Assembly (NCBI GenBank): GCA_000310025.1
Contig: FN649751.1
Location: 4,751,095-4,815,094, forward strand
DNA: 64,000 nucleotides
DNA from: Ectocarpus siliculosus
Lineage: Eukaryota; Sar; Phaeophyceae; Ectocarpales; Ectocarpaceae
Direction of reading: 5' to 3'
The translations under genes and the position numbers were made by a program. Shown one piece after another: positions 47,825 through 60,779 of the stretch. Position 1 is the stretch's first letter; every line of letters begins with the position of its first letter. The notes below the pieces were generated by a model. It was given only the letters and a program-made list of their open reading frames with translations, did no database searches and was not told the origin of the DNA.

Positions 47825-50800
47825 ATGGAGAGGTCTAGCAGAAGTGCTGCGAGTAGTTCCTTTGATGATACGGGTGGAGCTGGAACGTCAAGTTCTTGGG
47901 AGCAACATTATGGTGATGGGGATCTCGATCTCGACCTGTCAAGCTTGACGCCGAGCTACACACGCACGGACAAGGGTGAGTCAGAGAGAGGGCACAGGGA
48001 GGGAGATACACAATAGCGCCATTGTCTTGTGACCTCACCGGTGATATCGCAAAGCACTTGATACACGGGTAATTGCGTTGTTTTTTGTATATGTCCGCTG
48101 TTGCTGTGTCCTACACTGAGAAACTGAGAGTCAAGTTTCAACAACACGGTTGTGGCAGGGGTAATCCGCAGAAATCCGTTTGGTATACATACACAGCAAG
48201 CAAGCGCGATTGACTATTTTCCCCGAGCATGCCCAGACCTCAACGCCCCTTGCCCATGTCACTCCTCTGTCCTGGCTTCCAACTTCAATCCCTCTCGAGA
48301 GTCTTTGCCTTCAGGCTCTAGACATTCTAGACATGCTTGTCGCAGCGTTGTGCATACAATCCTTGAAATTTAGGGAGCAAAAAAACGGATATATATTCCG
48401 ACGTCAACTCCGAGTGACCAAGAGTTTACTTTCTCAAAAAGAGACGGAGAGACGGACAGAGCGGTAAAGAGCAGTAGAGACCATCAAGAGAGTGATACAC
48501 ACACGTGCTTCAACAAAATGTCGGCCACGTTTGGTTCTATCGGTCACCGCACACGCGTTGTAACCAACGCTGCTGTCTCATAACGCGTTGCATCTCGCTG
48601 CCTCTTTTTTGTAGTACCTTCACTATACGCAGGTGCTGATACACAGCAGTCAGTAGTCTAGGAACAACCCTCTGAAAAACATGAGCGAGAAAAGGAGATG
48701 GTCATGCATATGCATCACCATTTGTGACCATGGATACCAAGATGACAAATAACTTTCTTCGCGACAAACCCATGAGAATAAAATGCGCCGGAATTTGCAC
48801 GCCCATTCATGCATGCAGCTTTGGCGCTCTTCAGACTGGGAGTCGGGTGCTGCTTCATCGTGCTCGGAACCTGCGCATTGGCTCGCTTCTACTGGTCGAA
48901 GCGGATACTGGATATTCGCACGAGGTATGCAGGCCAGGCCTGTGTCGGAATAGGCGCCCCTAACCCGGACGACTCTGTAGTCTCACTTCTTGAGAAAGTA
49001 CACTACTTTTTCATGTCCTCCCTGCCTACTCTGCTCTGCCTTGTTGGGTACCTTGATCTCCCTTTTGCCGTTGCTTTTGCTTCTATATAGATGGCTGTCT
49101 GCCCATCGGCTGCCTCTTTGTTCTGTTGACCCCATTACTCCCATGCCCGGGTGCGTAGTTCCTGATGCTGGTACGGTACCCTTTGATTTTTTTAGGCGGG
49201 TGTGGGAAGCGCTCCTTTTTCCCTTTTATTTTTGCCTATAATATATATATATATATATTTTTTTTTTGATCGGTTTCCTAGGGCTCCTTTTCTCGACTGG
49301 TCGGTAGCTGTTGTTTCCTTTCTATCATTTTGTTTTCTTTTTCCGAGTGGTTTGTACTCTGTTCTTGTTTTGTTTCCCCGCGGCGTCGTATGTGCCGGGT
49401 TTTGCGACCACGAGCTCCCCATTTTTATGGACTATAGAGCTAATGTGAGAGAAACAAACGAACAAAAAAACTACCCTTTTAGTGTTCTCGTGCATCGAAC
49501 AAAATAAGAGCAGGCTCATCAAGGCTCATGCATGCGAGAGACACACTTCTCCATATACATACATACATGCCCCGACTTTCCGTGTAGAGTACCATCACCG
49601 GGCGTTGCCCCATCGCTCCTTCTACCGCCATAAGGCCCTGCTTCGACGATCGCAAGCGGAGTGCATTGTAGTCTCTCGTTGAGAGCACAGTAGCTCTTGC
49701 CCAAACCAACTTGTTGCCCCCCTGTCGGGACCAGAAACTGGAATGGAATTAAATGCGATTTGAATGTAGACTGTTCCAAATTATGGTCATAATTGCACAG
49801 GATCACAGGTACCACAAAATGTTTGTGACAAATATGAATGGTTCCCGACTGGACACACAGCGTGGGGGGTCTTGGTTAATATAGAGAAGCCGTTCCCTGC
49901 TTGACGAAATCTCGGGTCCTGTAATGGGATAGCAATAGCTGGTGGTGCTGCTGCACCCCTCCGTACAATATAGCGGTTACAGGACCGCAATATATCCTGC
50001 CCCCAAATAATGCGGTTGTTACAGCTGTTTTCGGCGAGCAATACGGGTCATCGGTTCAAAGGTTACGGAGGCTCCGCTCGTGCTTACGGGCACGCCGGGT
50101 ATGTGCAAAGCTCTTGTGCATCTTTCAGAGAGGACTTCTAGAACAGAAGGTTGTGTTTGATATTCTTTTTAGTGCGGTGCGTTTTTTTTGGATCTTTGCC
50201 TCGTTTCAGGGACCTTGATTTGACTCGCTCGCACTGACGTATTTTCCCTGATCAGAGCCGGCTAGCGCGGTCGACTCTGTGACTACAGGCCCGATTCAGT
50301 TCTGTTTTCATTTTCGTTTTCAGTTCCGATGACTTTCATCACCGAAATATCGCCGGGGTGCCTCGCCACAATAACACACGTATCTAGAGACTAGCAGAGA
50401 GACACCAAAAGGCAGCCCACCCTAAAGCGTAATAGCAACGTGGCACACGCATATACCTGTCTTATATCTCTGACGTGGGGCAGATGCCCGTTCGAGAACC
50501 AATGAAATCCCTATTGGACTACGCTGTAGGATCCAAACGGAAAGTACCACGGTGGGCACATGAGCACCCTTCAAACATGTGATCAATCCGGTCCCGCGTG
50601 CGCGAGAGAGAGCAGAGACAAGCAGGCCAGAGCCGATGGGAGTAAGCGATATTACTGCCTCGGTGCTTGCTGGTGTTGTGAAAAGAGAGCCAGATCAACC
50701 CAGTCATGTAGAGGGTTTATCGAAGCTATGTCACACAAACGCACAGCGAAAGGCTGCAAATGAGACAATGCGCGTGGCCCTACTAAGATGAGCCTTTCGA

Positions 50801-53800
50801 GGCTGCTCTTGTTCGGCAACCTCGACGCTTTTTCGGGGACACCGCCTGCTAGAGAGACTCCCGAGGTATTCAGGGGTTTAGAACCTCCGAGGGACTTCAG
50901 CGAAATTGCGCGGAACCTCCAAAACGCGGGATCCCCCACTGCATCGCATACGTACCACAAATAGGTCTGCGTATCTGGTCATGGTCGGGGGCGTGGCCGG
51001 TATCCTGACGATGCTCGTTACCGTGAACGATGCCACCACCGTCGTCTGGGACATCGGGTTGGACTGGTTCTGGATATCTCTATTGCTCTTCTTCATCTCG
51101 CCCGCGCTGTTCGGGAGCTACATCTGCCGCGCGCTCCGCCTGGCCGTGGTGTTTCACCCAAGGGTGAAGCGTGCCCTGCCGTGGCTCGTCCCGGTACGAG
51201 TCTTCAAGTCGTTTGTGGTTTCTTTGTGCGGTGGCTTTTGAGTCTCTTGGTGTGTTTTTCGTACGAGAAAGTGCTGGGTGTTCTTCAAGAGCGTGTTTTT
51301 GGCATCTCATCTCTAATGCTTCCCTTCCAATGAGAAAACTGTTACTCTGTGCAAGATAGTCTGCATTCGTCAGGGTCTATTCACTCGGTTAGCGTCGGTA
51401 ACAGATGCCCTCAACCGTGATATTACTCTCTCTCTGTCTCACGACGTCCTCAGATCAGCACATGATTCGTACGCTTCGCTACAACACACTCCCCCCTGTG
51501 TTGGCTCTTTTGGTATGGAGCTGTGAAATTTATGGGGCAGGGGGGTTGCTCATGCGGTGTATCCTGTGAGCGTGTGGGCTTCGATCCTACCGTAGTCCAT
51601 ACCGTATAGGATGTCCGCTGAACACTGTACTGTTGGAATGCCCTAAACAATGCAATTCCATTGTTTCTGAACTACTCCATCTGGTACTTTTCCACCTGGG
51701 GTATATAAGAAGACTGTACTCCAAGTGTGCCACACACGGATCGACCGTCGTGTCGCTGTGCGTGGCGCGCCTGCGTTGTACAAGCGCGCAAGATCAAAGT
51801 CTCTAGCGGTACTTGAAGTATGGCTGTGCCTGCCGAACGTCAAACGGTTGGTTAGCCGGAAATCCCTATCGACCCATGGCATGTCTGGCTTGGTACAGCA
51901 AACGCAAGGATCGTGACCAGCTTCTGGTTCATCGTTGTAAAACGTAGCCTGGGCCGGCGAGAACCCGGCATTTCGCTCCGTCCCGGCATTTTAGGGGTGC
52001 GAGGTCGGTGGTGTAACGACTACGACATGCCTTTACATGAGTCCCTTCCCCCCCCGCCCGATATTTCTGCTGTGGTCTATCCATGTACTCGCCGACGACA
52101 GGAGCGCAACTACATGGCGGTGCTGCTGGTCGCCAGCGTGGGAATGTTGGCAATCCCCATCTATCACGAGCACACCTTGGGGGTTTGGTGAGACGGAGCA
52201 CAATACGAAACGAGAAAACAACCCCGGCCATGCTGCTGCACATCACGTTGCACACGTAGAGAGTGAGAACTCACTCCATGTTCGTACGCGGCTCCAGAGG
52301 TTCCTTGATGTGACGACGACGGCCTTCGTCGCTTGGTTCTAGATGGGCACCGCGAATCTCCTCTACAATGATGGTGCTGCAGTACGCCTACTCTCTGCCC
52401 ATTGTGCCTTAGTGGGTGTTTCGGTACATGAGGTACAGCCCATCGCTCGTGCCTTGAGTGGTTGTTGCCGTTTGCCTTCCCCGCCGCGTTTGCCCCCGTT
52501 CCTTGCCCAGGGACGCAATTTCGAAGCAGACCACTATCCTGAAGATTGAGGCCCGTGTGCTGGCGGTGGCGCTGGCTTGCATTTACCCGTTCATCAGGAA
52601 CGTTGACGATCTCTTCAGCATCAGCACGGAGCTCATCATTGTCACTGCGACCATCGGGCTCATCACAAGTGAGACCCACGGAAGCCGATGTGGACAGCCT
52701 CGTCCACACAGTAGCACCCCCCGTGTATTTTTGCTATTCCTAACCCGAAGTGCAAGTGTGGTTCGTTAATAGCACCAGTTCCGTCTCCTTGTCATCCTTG
52801 TCGTCGAGACCTAGCCTTACAGCACGGCGCGATTCTCAGATATTAGATCAAATTGGACCATCTGACCAGTCAACGGGTGCTCACGAGCTCTGAGCATATC
52901 TGATATTAGATAAAATTAGACCATCTGACCAGTCAACGGGTGCTCACGAGCTCTGAGCATATCTTTTAATAGATAAAATTAGACCATCTGACCAGTCAAC
53001 GTTGACTGGTCAGATGGTCTAATTTTCTCTAATATCAGAGGTCGGTCGAAATGCTCCGACGCGCGCGTTGCTCTCTTCATCGCAGGTACGTCGACCCTTG
53101 ATGGCGCGGTACCCTACGGTCGCTTTTTGTCCGGTTTCGTAACTGCCGAGATTGTGGAGATGCGTGTATGCTTTTCCCTCATCATCGTCACCCTCTCCCC
53201 TCAATTGTGACCACACCAGTCGTGCAGGAGATCGACGGTCAGTGGGGGGGGTCCTACGAGCGGAGATGGTTCGCAAACAACCTTTCGGTCTTGTTCATGA
53301 TTGTTCTCTTCGGCGTCAGGTGTGCGATTTTTGTGTATCTGCTCCTAGTGCGTGTAGGTAGGGGGGGGGTTGTCTTCAGTCGATCAGATATATGACGTAG
53401 TTGAGCGTCTGGACGGAGGATTCGGTAGGCTTACTGCGGCCGCTTGTCGGAGTTGGTTTAGATATTGGGATGTGGTCGCTTGATTCGTCCAAACCTTGGG
53501 TTCTCTTCTTGGATAGTAATGAACGGGCTTCGGATAGGAAGTATGTATTGAGGACATCATTTCGCAACCGCTAGCGAACGGGCGAGCGTGACTGCTCGGC
53601 ACGCGCTAACGCGAAAGTCGTGGTATCGTGACCTCTTGCTCTTGGACGTCTGGGTGTCTGTACGGCGTATGCATAGTGCACGGCGAATTTTGCAAACACG
53701 TACCGACAGTGACTTCATCACACGTTGTCCCCGACTTGCCAAATGCACAGCATCGTTGCCCCGCTGCGACGCCTAGCGTCGGATCCTTTCGCAGCAACCA

Positions 53801-56800
53801 GGCGCAACTACGCCAATCGGGTACTGCCTAGCCACACGGAACCCCACAGGTAAGCGACCGCGCAAGAAGGGCAGGAGATTACAATAGTGATGGCAAGAGA
53901 GCAGGTAGGCACGGACGCACAGCACCCCGCGCCACTGAGGTCTGCGGCGGCGTTATAGTCGTGGGTCTAAAGGCGCTACGTAGGTCTGTGGGTACAGCCG
54001 GCCGGCGCTTTGTCGGTGGTTCTCCGTTGTGGCTGTTGAGTTCTGGTGCTTTGGGATATCACAGATTTGCTGTTCTCGTTCTGGCGTGTAATCCCCTTCA
54101 TCGTTCGCCGCTTTTGTACAATACTCATATTAATATCTCAAGGTTTGAGAACCCCCCACCCGCGTACCAGCACGTAGGTAGGTTACAGTTGTTGCGTTTG
54201 TCAAGGCAAGGGAGAGTCGAACCCTAGATCGAGAAGGGTTATTCTACGAGGACACGTGGGGTCTACATTCGGAATTGGTGGTGGGGGACCTAGAGGGGTG
54301 ACGTACATAGGTGTGGTAGGCTGTCCACGCCGTCGTTGGGAGACAAGACAGATGGAGGCTGCGATCGTCTGACGGATACGCAAGAGGTCGGGTCATCATC
54401 AATGTTCTTCGGCAGCACAAGCTTGTAGCGCGTTTCCGAAGGTATCTGCGCCTCTCGGTCGTTCGAGTAGGTGCAGTTGCAGTTTTCCGCCTCCAAAGAA
54501 AAGCGTGGACATTACCAAACCATTCACAGACACTCAAGCGTATGAGCGCATCCCCTTCCCCCTTAATGAATTCGCTAGCAGCACGGCGAGAAGAGCGTCG
54601 GGGTGTTCGTCAGGATTGGACTGCGACTCGTCAATGATGTGTAGCGAAAGCGAAGATGAAACCACGCTCGAGGAAGGGAAGCTTGGAGAGGCCCCTGCCA
54701 AGGGCATAACAACAACAGAACGGCGAGGCGGTAGCGCTGGCTATGTCGCCGCCTCGGCCGCCATCGGCAGGGGTGTGATAACCACATCCAGCGCCGACGC
54801 CAACGGCGCTGTTGCTCCCCGCACGTGGACCGACCGGGAACCAACAAATTCCTCCGTCGTGACGACTGCAACATGGTTCGTATCCAACGACAACAGCATC
54901 GGAGGCAACAGACTTGATGCTGTCCGGAGGGGGCAAACGGAGAGAGGCGACGACCGCGGCCGCGATGGCGGCCGTCGAAGTCGCTCGCATAAGCAGGACA
55001 TAGACTTGTGGGACTTCGAGCGGATTGTGAGGACACCCCTGCTGGCCGTCGCGTTCGAGGACTATTCCAAGAGGGCGCTTTGCCACGAGTCATTCCTCTT
55101 TCTGAGCGAGGTTTCTCGGTGAGTAAAGTCGGGGGGGCGGGGGGCGGGGGGGGAGAGATGGACATAGAAATACAGACAATAAGGATGGTGTGGTGGGAGT
55201 TATAGTGTTCTGACGCCGTGCGCATGTTGGTTCCCTCATCTTGTTTGTAGCCTTGCTTTCCGACACTATCGTGTGCATTGGACGTCTTGGTACGCTGCGG
55301 CCAGCGAACGATATCACCAGTCCTGCTGTGTGATACGAAAGTTTTCCGGGCACCCCGCGGACCCTTGCGTTTCGAAGGCGTTTCGGTGTCTTCTTCGAGT
55401 GTTCCCAGCGGTCTGCGCGGTCGTGAATGCCTACGTAATCGGCTTGAGTCACTATATGAAACCCGTTTGGGTCGCTGCGGAGTTCTCTTCCACGCCTAAC
55501 GCTTCATGCCCAGGAATGTTGTCCCTGCATGCCGAGAAGATGTGGATGAACATTCTCTTGAAACCGCGGTCGCGAGAGTAGAGTTTATTCGGGGGAAGAT
55601 TGGAGCGGCCGTTCCGACTATGCTACTGGGGTGTGGTCCTATTCAGCGGGCTGCGTACTGTACTGAGCTCTGCGTACTGTATTCAGCTCCGCGTACTCAG
55701 CTCTGTATCAGGGTGGTTGCCTGCATCACCTTCCTGCCGCCGAGATCAGAACGGGCTGTTTGAAGGCGTGTGAAGGGGCAAAACGTATTTCGTCGTGATG
55801 AAATGGCGAAGCCCTCCTCACCGGCAGAAGGCCCGTCTCACCGGCATGCGGTCCGGCTGCGCGCTTAGGGACACTTCTTTGTAGCCGCCTTGCCATCGCT
55901 TCCCCGCCACGCTATTTACCTCGTGTGGACAGACGCATGCTAAGCGCGCCGCGGGATCGAGCGCATGTCCTGGTTCTGTATAGAGGCTTGTGCTTTTCAA
56001 GCATCAGGCTCATGGAACACCTGCTTTGTCGATATTTTGCTTGTTGCGTACAACTCCGCAAGAAGGTTCTCCGAAAAATCTCCTTTCGCCTGCTGATATA
56101 TTGTCATCTTTGTCAGCGTTGTTGGTAGTTTTCCATATTGGAGCCAACGAAAACACGGCATCGAGCTATTTCTACAACCAAGTCTACTTTGAGGGAAAAA
56201 TCCAGGGTTACTCACGGAGCGTTTTTTTGCCACGGAGTGGAGCGGAGCGGAGCGGTTTAAACCGCTCCGCACCGCTTCGTGAGGTTTTCCCTTGAGAAAA
56301 AACCGCTCCGCTCCGCTCCGTGACATGAACAAAAAAATCGCTCCGCTCCGTGAGAAATCTGCGCTCGGATAAACTGCTCCGCTCCGCTCCGTGGGGCTTC
56401 CCAACAATCCGTACAAGCGGTTTTTTCACGGAGCGGTTTGCCCTACTCCGTCACACAAGCACGTATAAAACCGCAATAAGGCCGCGGTTTTACCACGGAG
56501 TAACTTTTTTTTTCCTTCGGAGTCACGATATTTTTTCATTTTTTTCTGTTCTACTTTCACAGCAGCCACACAGACACACACTCCGTGCACACGAACCACA
56601 CACACTCCGTGCACATCAGTTCGTGTGCACGTCTGCCTATCTCTGATGGAGTCGACATCCGACCCTGGCGACCGCCCTTCTGGCGACCGCTCTCCTGGTG
56701 GTGCTGGTGCTGGTGCTGGTGCTAATGCTGGTGCCGGAGGTTGTGCTGGCGCTGCTGCTGCATCAGCAGCGGCGCAACCTGGGGAATCCCGCCTGAGCAC

Positions 56801-59587
56801 GGCGCGTAGCGTCAAACGCACCGTCATCAACGTTGCAGAGACCGTACCACACGGGAATTTGTCGGGAGTTTGGACGTTTTTCCAGAAGCTCAACAAGCCG
56901 TTGGACAACGGGAAGAACACGCGATGCATCTCGTTGCCGATGAAGACGGCAAGGAATGCGGCCGGATGTACAAGCACGTGGCCAAGAACGGCACGCGTCC
57001 GCTGCTAGACCATCTGCGGACGAAGCATGTTCCACAGTACGAGTTGGCGATGAAAGCGAGCAACAAATCTGCAAAAGCGAAGCAGGAGAGAGGCAAAGCA
57101 TACGCTACGGCTGCTGCTGCTGCTCGTGGCCAATGTGCCCCATCTTGTCCATGCTTGCTCGCGTGTACCTTTGCATTCACAGCACTAGTTGCCAATCAGA
57201 GAGGGACTTTTCGGGGCTGGGATTCATGTACAACAACCTTCGGCAGGCGATGATGCCCGACCGTGTCGAGATGGTGATGTTCCTCCGGTCTAACCCCCAT
57301 CTCATTCCCGAGATCATGAAGTTGGACAATGAGTTGGGGAAGCTGCTTGCAGCGCAGTCTGTTGAGAAGGCTAAAGCTGCATCTGTGCAAGCCGCTTGTG
57401 CGGGAAAGCAGGTGGTTGTCGAGGTCGAATCTGACTGAGCGACATAGCGTCGTATGTTTTTGGATGAATACACAAGACGCCTGGTGTTACCCATGTGCTA
57501 GTACTGGCAAGTTTCAACGAGAGGCATATGAGGAATTACCTGCTGCTGTACGTGTTGCAGGAACGTATGAGTCGGGAGGTATTAGTACTGGCAAGTTTCA
57601 ACGAGAGGCAAGTGAGGATTTGTCTGCAGTTGTACGTGTTGCAGGAACGTAGGAGTAGAGGAGGTATCGATGTGGGGAACGGTTCCTTTCTGAATAATTG
57701 ATTTGTTGACAGCTTTTTGTTCTGTTTGGGCTGTCCTAGCGACGAGGACGCATACGGTGTCACCGGCGGCCTCCAAACACAGCACACCGTGTGGAAAAGT
57801 CCGTTTTCGGTGTACGAAACCCGACGTTTTTGAAGAAATTGCAGGTACTCCGTCGATTTTGTACGGATATCCGTGCGGTTTTGACGTTTTTTTCTGACGG
57901 ATAACCGTCCTCAAGGACACGGTTTTGCTTGGTTTATGCTACGGAGTATACAAAACCGCTCCGTGAAAATAACCGCACTACGGATTAACCGCTCCACACC
58001 GCTCCGTGACATCAGAAAAAAAAACGCTCCGCTCCGTGAGACTATTGCCCTCGGATAAACCGTTCCGCACCGCTCCGTGATATTTTCAAATACAAAAAAC
58101 CGCTCCGCACCGCTCCGTGGAACTAAAAAAAAAAAAAACGCTCCGCGGAGCGGTTCTACTCCGTGAGTAACCCTGGCAAAATCGACCCCGACGTACAATC
58201 TACTCTCGGTCAATCGATGCCCGAAACCCTGTTTCTCTCTTTTCTCGCGTCAGGTATCAGAACGGGGACTATGCCACGACGACAAGAGCATCTTCGGGGT
58301 CATCATTTCCGACTCAGTTCGGCACGTTCTGCTACATCACGGACACCTTCATCAAGGCCGGCTCACCCGAGGAAGTAAACATTAGGTGAGCTGCAACAGG
58401 GAAGACGAGCACGACTCAAAACACGTTGACGTGGATGTTTGTATTCGTGTTTGCGAACGCCACCAAACCTTCATCTGGTCGGACGTGATGCTATTGTCGC
58501 GGCGGCGATTGCATTCAAGCCAGTTCGGAAACGGCGTCTATTTCAGGGGGTTATAGGCTGGGTGCGAATTGGTCCAGCACACCATGCGGTGTAGTGCTCT
58601 GTTTTGAGCTAGGTACAATAATTTGATCTTCCGCGTTAACCAACATGAACGTGAAGCGAAGGTCCACGCCAGCTCAAGGTCCGGCCACAAACCTCATATT
58701 AGTTCGACATGGGCACAACGTTTTTTTTCCAGGCTGTCTTTGAGACGCCATCATTTCCTAAATATCTACCCGAACGATGTTCCGGGTGGTTCATATCTTT
58801 GGAGCTCCTTTACCGAATTCCCCCTGCTGGCTGTTCTGCTGCCTGACTTCGTGACAGAGGCCCCCGTTCGGTGCTTCCATGCTTTCCCCGTTGTTTTCTC
58901 GTACTTCAGCGACAAGGAAAGAAAGCTTATCCTCGCGTTGTACCACAAGGGCGAAGAGCTCTTCGAGGACGTCAACGACGCGGAGAGAAGGTAAACGGGA
59001 AAGAGACATGACAGGAGAAAGCGCGTGTTGACACAGGTTTTATCGTTTCCGACGCTCGTACACACTCGCGTGCTTTTCCTTGGTCGTGAAAGAAAATTGG
59101 TATGTCATTATCGATCTCATTAGCGCTATCTCACTTTCCCGGACATTTCGAGTTAAGAGAGTGTTTTTCAGGCATCAAACCACGTTCATGTTTTCCGGCA
59201 AACGTTTATTGGTGTCCAAGCACCTGGATGGTGCGTGTGAAGGAGATTCTGTTGGAGATGGTGGCGCCGCCGATCCCCTCCACCCAGGGTTAACGTAGGT
59301 CCGTGTGCTCGTTTTGACAGGGGTGGGTTTAACGACCATGTCCAGGCAAGGCGGCAGAGCTGAAACACCCCACCTCCCCCGTTAACCACAGCCTAAACCC
59401 CTCAAAATGACGGCTTTTCAGGATGATTTTCAGACGAGCGTATCTGGCGGTGAAGCGTATGCTGGAAGCCAATCTCCTCCTCCGCTTTCTGAACACGGAC
59501 CGCTTCAAGAGCGTGGAGATGCAGAAGGAGAACACCCAGGTTATGGTGGACTCCCTGCCCCTGCAGGCGGGAGTAGCAGTTTCTTAG
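47825..59587 (+). CDS. 7TM-RGS fusion protein, array gene 3 (614 aa)
   Basis: Eleven exons: 47825-47975, 48819-48924, 50965-51193, 52102-52187, 52511-52668, 53220-53319, 53751-53849, 54582-55118, 58254-58385, 58910-58990 and 59422-59587. They sum to 1845 nt and all junctions are in phase. The organisation is the same as in genes 1 and 2, but the N-terminus is 11 codons shorter. The position of the paralogues' start is not an ATG here; the first available ATG lies downstream, just after a region still similar to the coding sequence of gene 2 (GGTGACCCACC). The linker is less Gly-rich and more charged. The RGS C-terminus is the most diverged (LEANLLLRFLNTDRF, ending VAVS). Intron 5 carries a hairpin element, intron 8 a hAT transposon, and the 3' flank a dispersed repeat. 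No frame-breaking change is seen, so it looks functional. Confidence 0.9.
51940..52060 (+). repeat. Fragment of the dispersed repeat family in intron 3 of gene 3
   Basis: Shares AGCCTGGGCCGGCGAGAACC, GGGGTGCGAGGT and GGTGTAACGACTACGACATG, then GAGTCCCTTCCCCCCCC, with the right end of 16700-17322. It ends about 40 bp before exon 4. Confidence 0.7.
52837..53039. mobile_element. Hairpin element with amplified left arm, intron 5 of gene 3
   Basis: The left arm TCAGATATTAGAT...CCATCTGACCAGTCAACG occurs 2.6 times as a tandem repeat of about 62 bp. It is followed by one inverted arm GTTGACTGGTCAGATGGTCT...CTAATATCAGA. The last left arm and the right arm form a nearly perfect palindrome of about 80 bp centred on AACGTT. 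Gene 2 lacks the insert at the same intron position (GCGATTCACAGAGGCC versus a split GCGATTCTCA / AGAGGTC), which marks it as an insertion. Confidence 0.85.
56203..58175 (+). mobile_element. hAT transposon, internally deleted (1973 bp)
   Basis: Terminal inverted repeats of 17 bp (CAGGGTTACTCACGGAG) are perfect. They are flanked by 8-bp duplications GAAAAATC (56195-56202) and GCAAAATC (58176-58183), with one mismatch. Both subterminal regions, about 230 bp each, are arrays of GGAGCGG/CCGCTCCGTG, typical of hAT transposase-binding repeats. A broken transposase gene lies inside. The element is in intron 8 of gene 3, and the host exons are untouched. Confidence 0.93.
56646..57438 (+). pseudogene. 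hAT transposase remnant (BED finger and C-terminal dimerisation region)
   Basis: From the ATG at 56646, an Ala/Gly-rich N-terminus leads into VWTFFQKL. After a frame change near 56925 comes ECGRMYKHVAKNGTRPLLDHLRTKH, together a BED-type zinc finger. In a third frame, from about 57160, follows STSCQSERDFSGLGF...LRQAMMPDRVEMVMFLRSN, the hAT C-terminal dimerisation region, ending at a TGA (57436-57438). The central RNase H-like catalytic domain is missing; about 260 codons remain, against roughly 600-700 in intact hAT transposases. It cannot be active as it stands. Confidence 0.88.
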
Positions 59588-60013
59588 ATTTATATCTAGA
59601 CAAGCTCAATGATTACGCGGGCTGGATTCCTTTGCGGGTTGGGATGGCACGGTAGGTTTGTCGGAGTACGGCTACTTTTTGCAGATGTGGGGACAAATTC
59701 AAGCGGAACGCACTTCGAGCGGACCAGTATCACCGCCGAAAATATTTTCGTGGAGCGTGAAAAGGCAGGGGGTGGCGAGTGGGTTTCCAGCTTGCGGGTA
59801 GATTGATGCGAGGGGATTGAATAGTTGATCTTGACGCCAACCTCCCAGGCCTTCCTTCAGACGCCCGGGTCAACGCCAATCGACAGTGCAATGAACCACT
59901 CACATTGGCGGGTGTGTGTGCTGAGGACTTGGTTGTTTTTAAGAGAGGCCGCGCGAGAGAGAGGGGGGTAAGAGAGAGAGCCAGAGAGAGAGAGAGAGAG
60001 AGGGGGGGGGGGG
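59588..60013. other. 3' flank of gene 3, proximal part
   Basis: Homologous to the first 500 bp after the stop codons of genes 1 and 2 (GGCTGGATTCCTTTGCGG, then GATCTTGACGCCAACCTCCC). Ends in a GA-rich and poly-G stretch where the dispersed repeat begins. Confidence 0.6.
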
Positions 60014-60545
60014 GGTGTACTCATAGTCGTGCATGCCGTAGTCGTTTGACCATTGACCTCGCATCCCTACAAAGCCGGGACGGAGCACGCCGGGTTCTCA
60101 CCGGACCAGGCGGGGGGGGTACCAAGCGCGAAGCGCCGTGAGGTATTTGGCGAGTCGCATGAAGGGTGAGCTGCATCCTGCTAAGGGTGTTCGGCATCTT
60201 GTGCTTTCTTCCTTGCGTACGGATGACAGCTACGTATGACTTAATTTATTTTCTGGTGCTTTCACTTCCAGAGACAATTGTAAGCACTGTGTAACTGCCT
60301 CGAGGAAGCTTGACCATTTTAACACAACGTGGTGCGATCATCCCCCGTTGCGCGGAGTGAGGTTTCTCGACCCCGCACAACATGATCTACTCGACCACCA
60401 TTATGGTTACCGCCAAAAAAAAAAAAAAAAAAAGAAAGGTAACCTGGTTGCAGAGTTCACGAAGTGAATTGGCTTCTTTTACAACGTCGTTGCCTAGCGA
60501 CGAAAACCCAATCCCGATGGCAAACACCAAGTGGGGGGGGGGGGG
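60014..60545 (-). repeat. Dispersed repeat family, long inverted copy in 3' flank of gene 3
   Basis: Reverse complement of 16700-17322 over about 530 bp, with poly-G/poly-C runs at both outer ends in place of TIRs. It interrupts the 3' flank that is continuous in genes 1 and 2, so it is an insertion. Confidence 0.85.
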
Positions 60546-60779
60546 GGGGGGTGGGAACACCTAGCGACGCTCCTTGAAGCTGGACTGAAGGGCCAGCAGG
60601 ACTTTGTTGTACTCCAACTTGGACGCGTGTTGTTCGGGTGGAGGTAATTGGTTCGACGTCCTCCGCAGTTCGTGATGCGTGTGTGGCGGAGCTGCTTCAG
60701 GCTGGGCGGATTTCCAGAAACTCGTAACGTTCCAAGTGGTACCAGCGAGGGCGGGAGAGCTTCGTTGGTTGTACTATTC

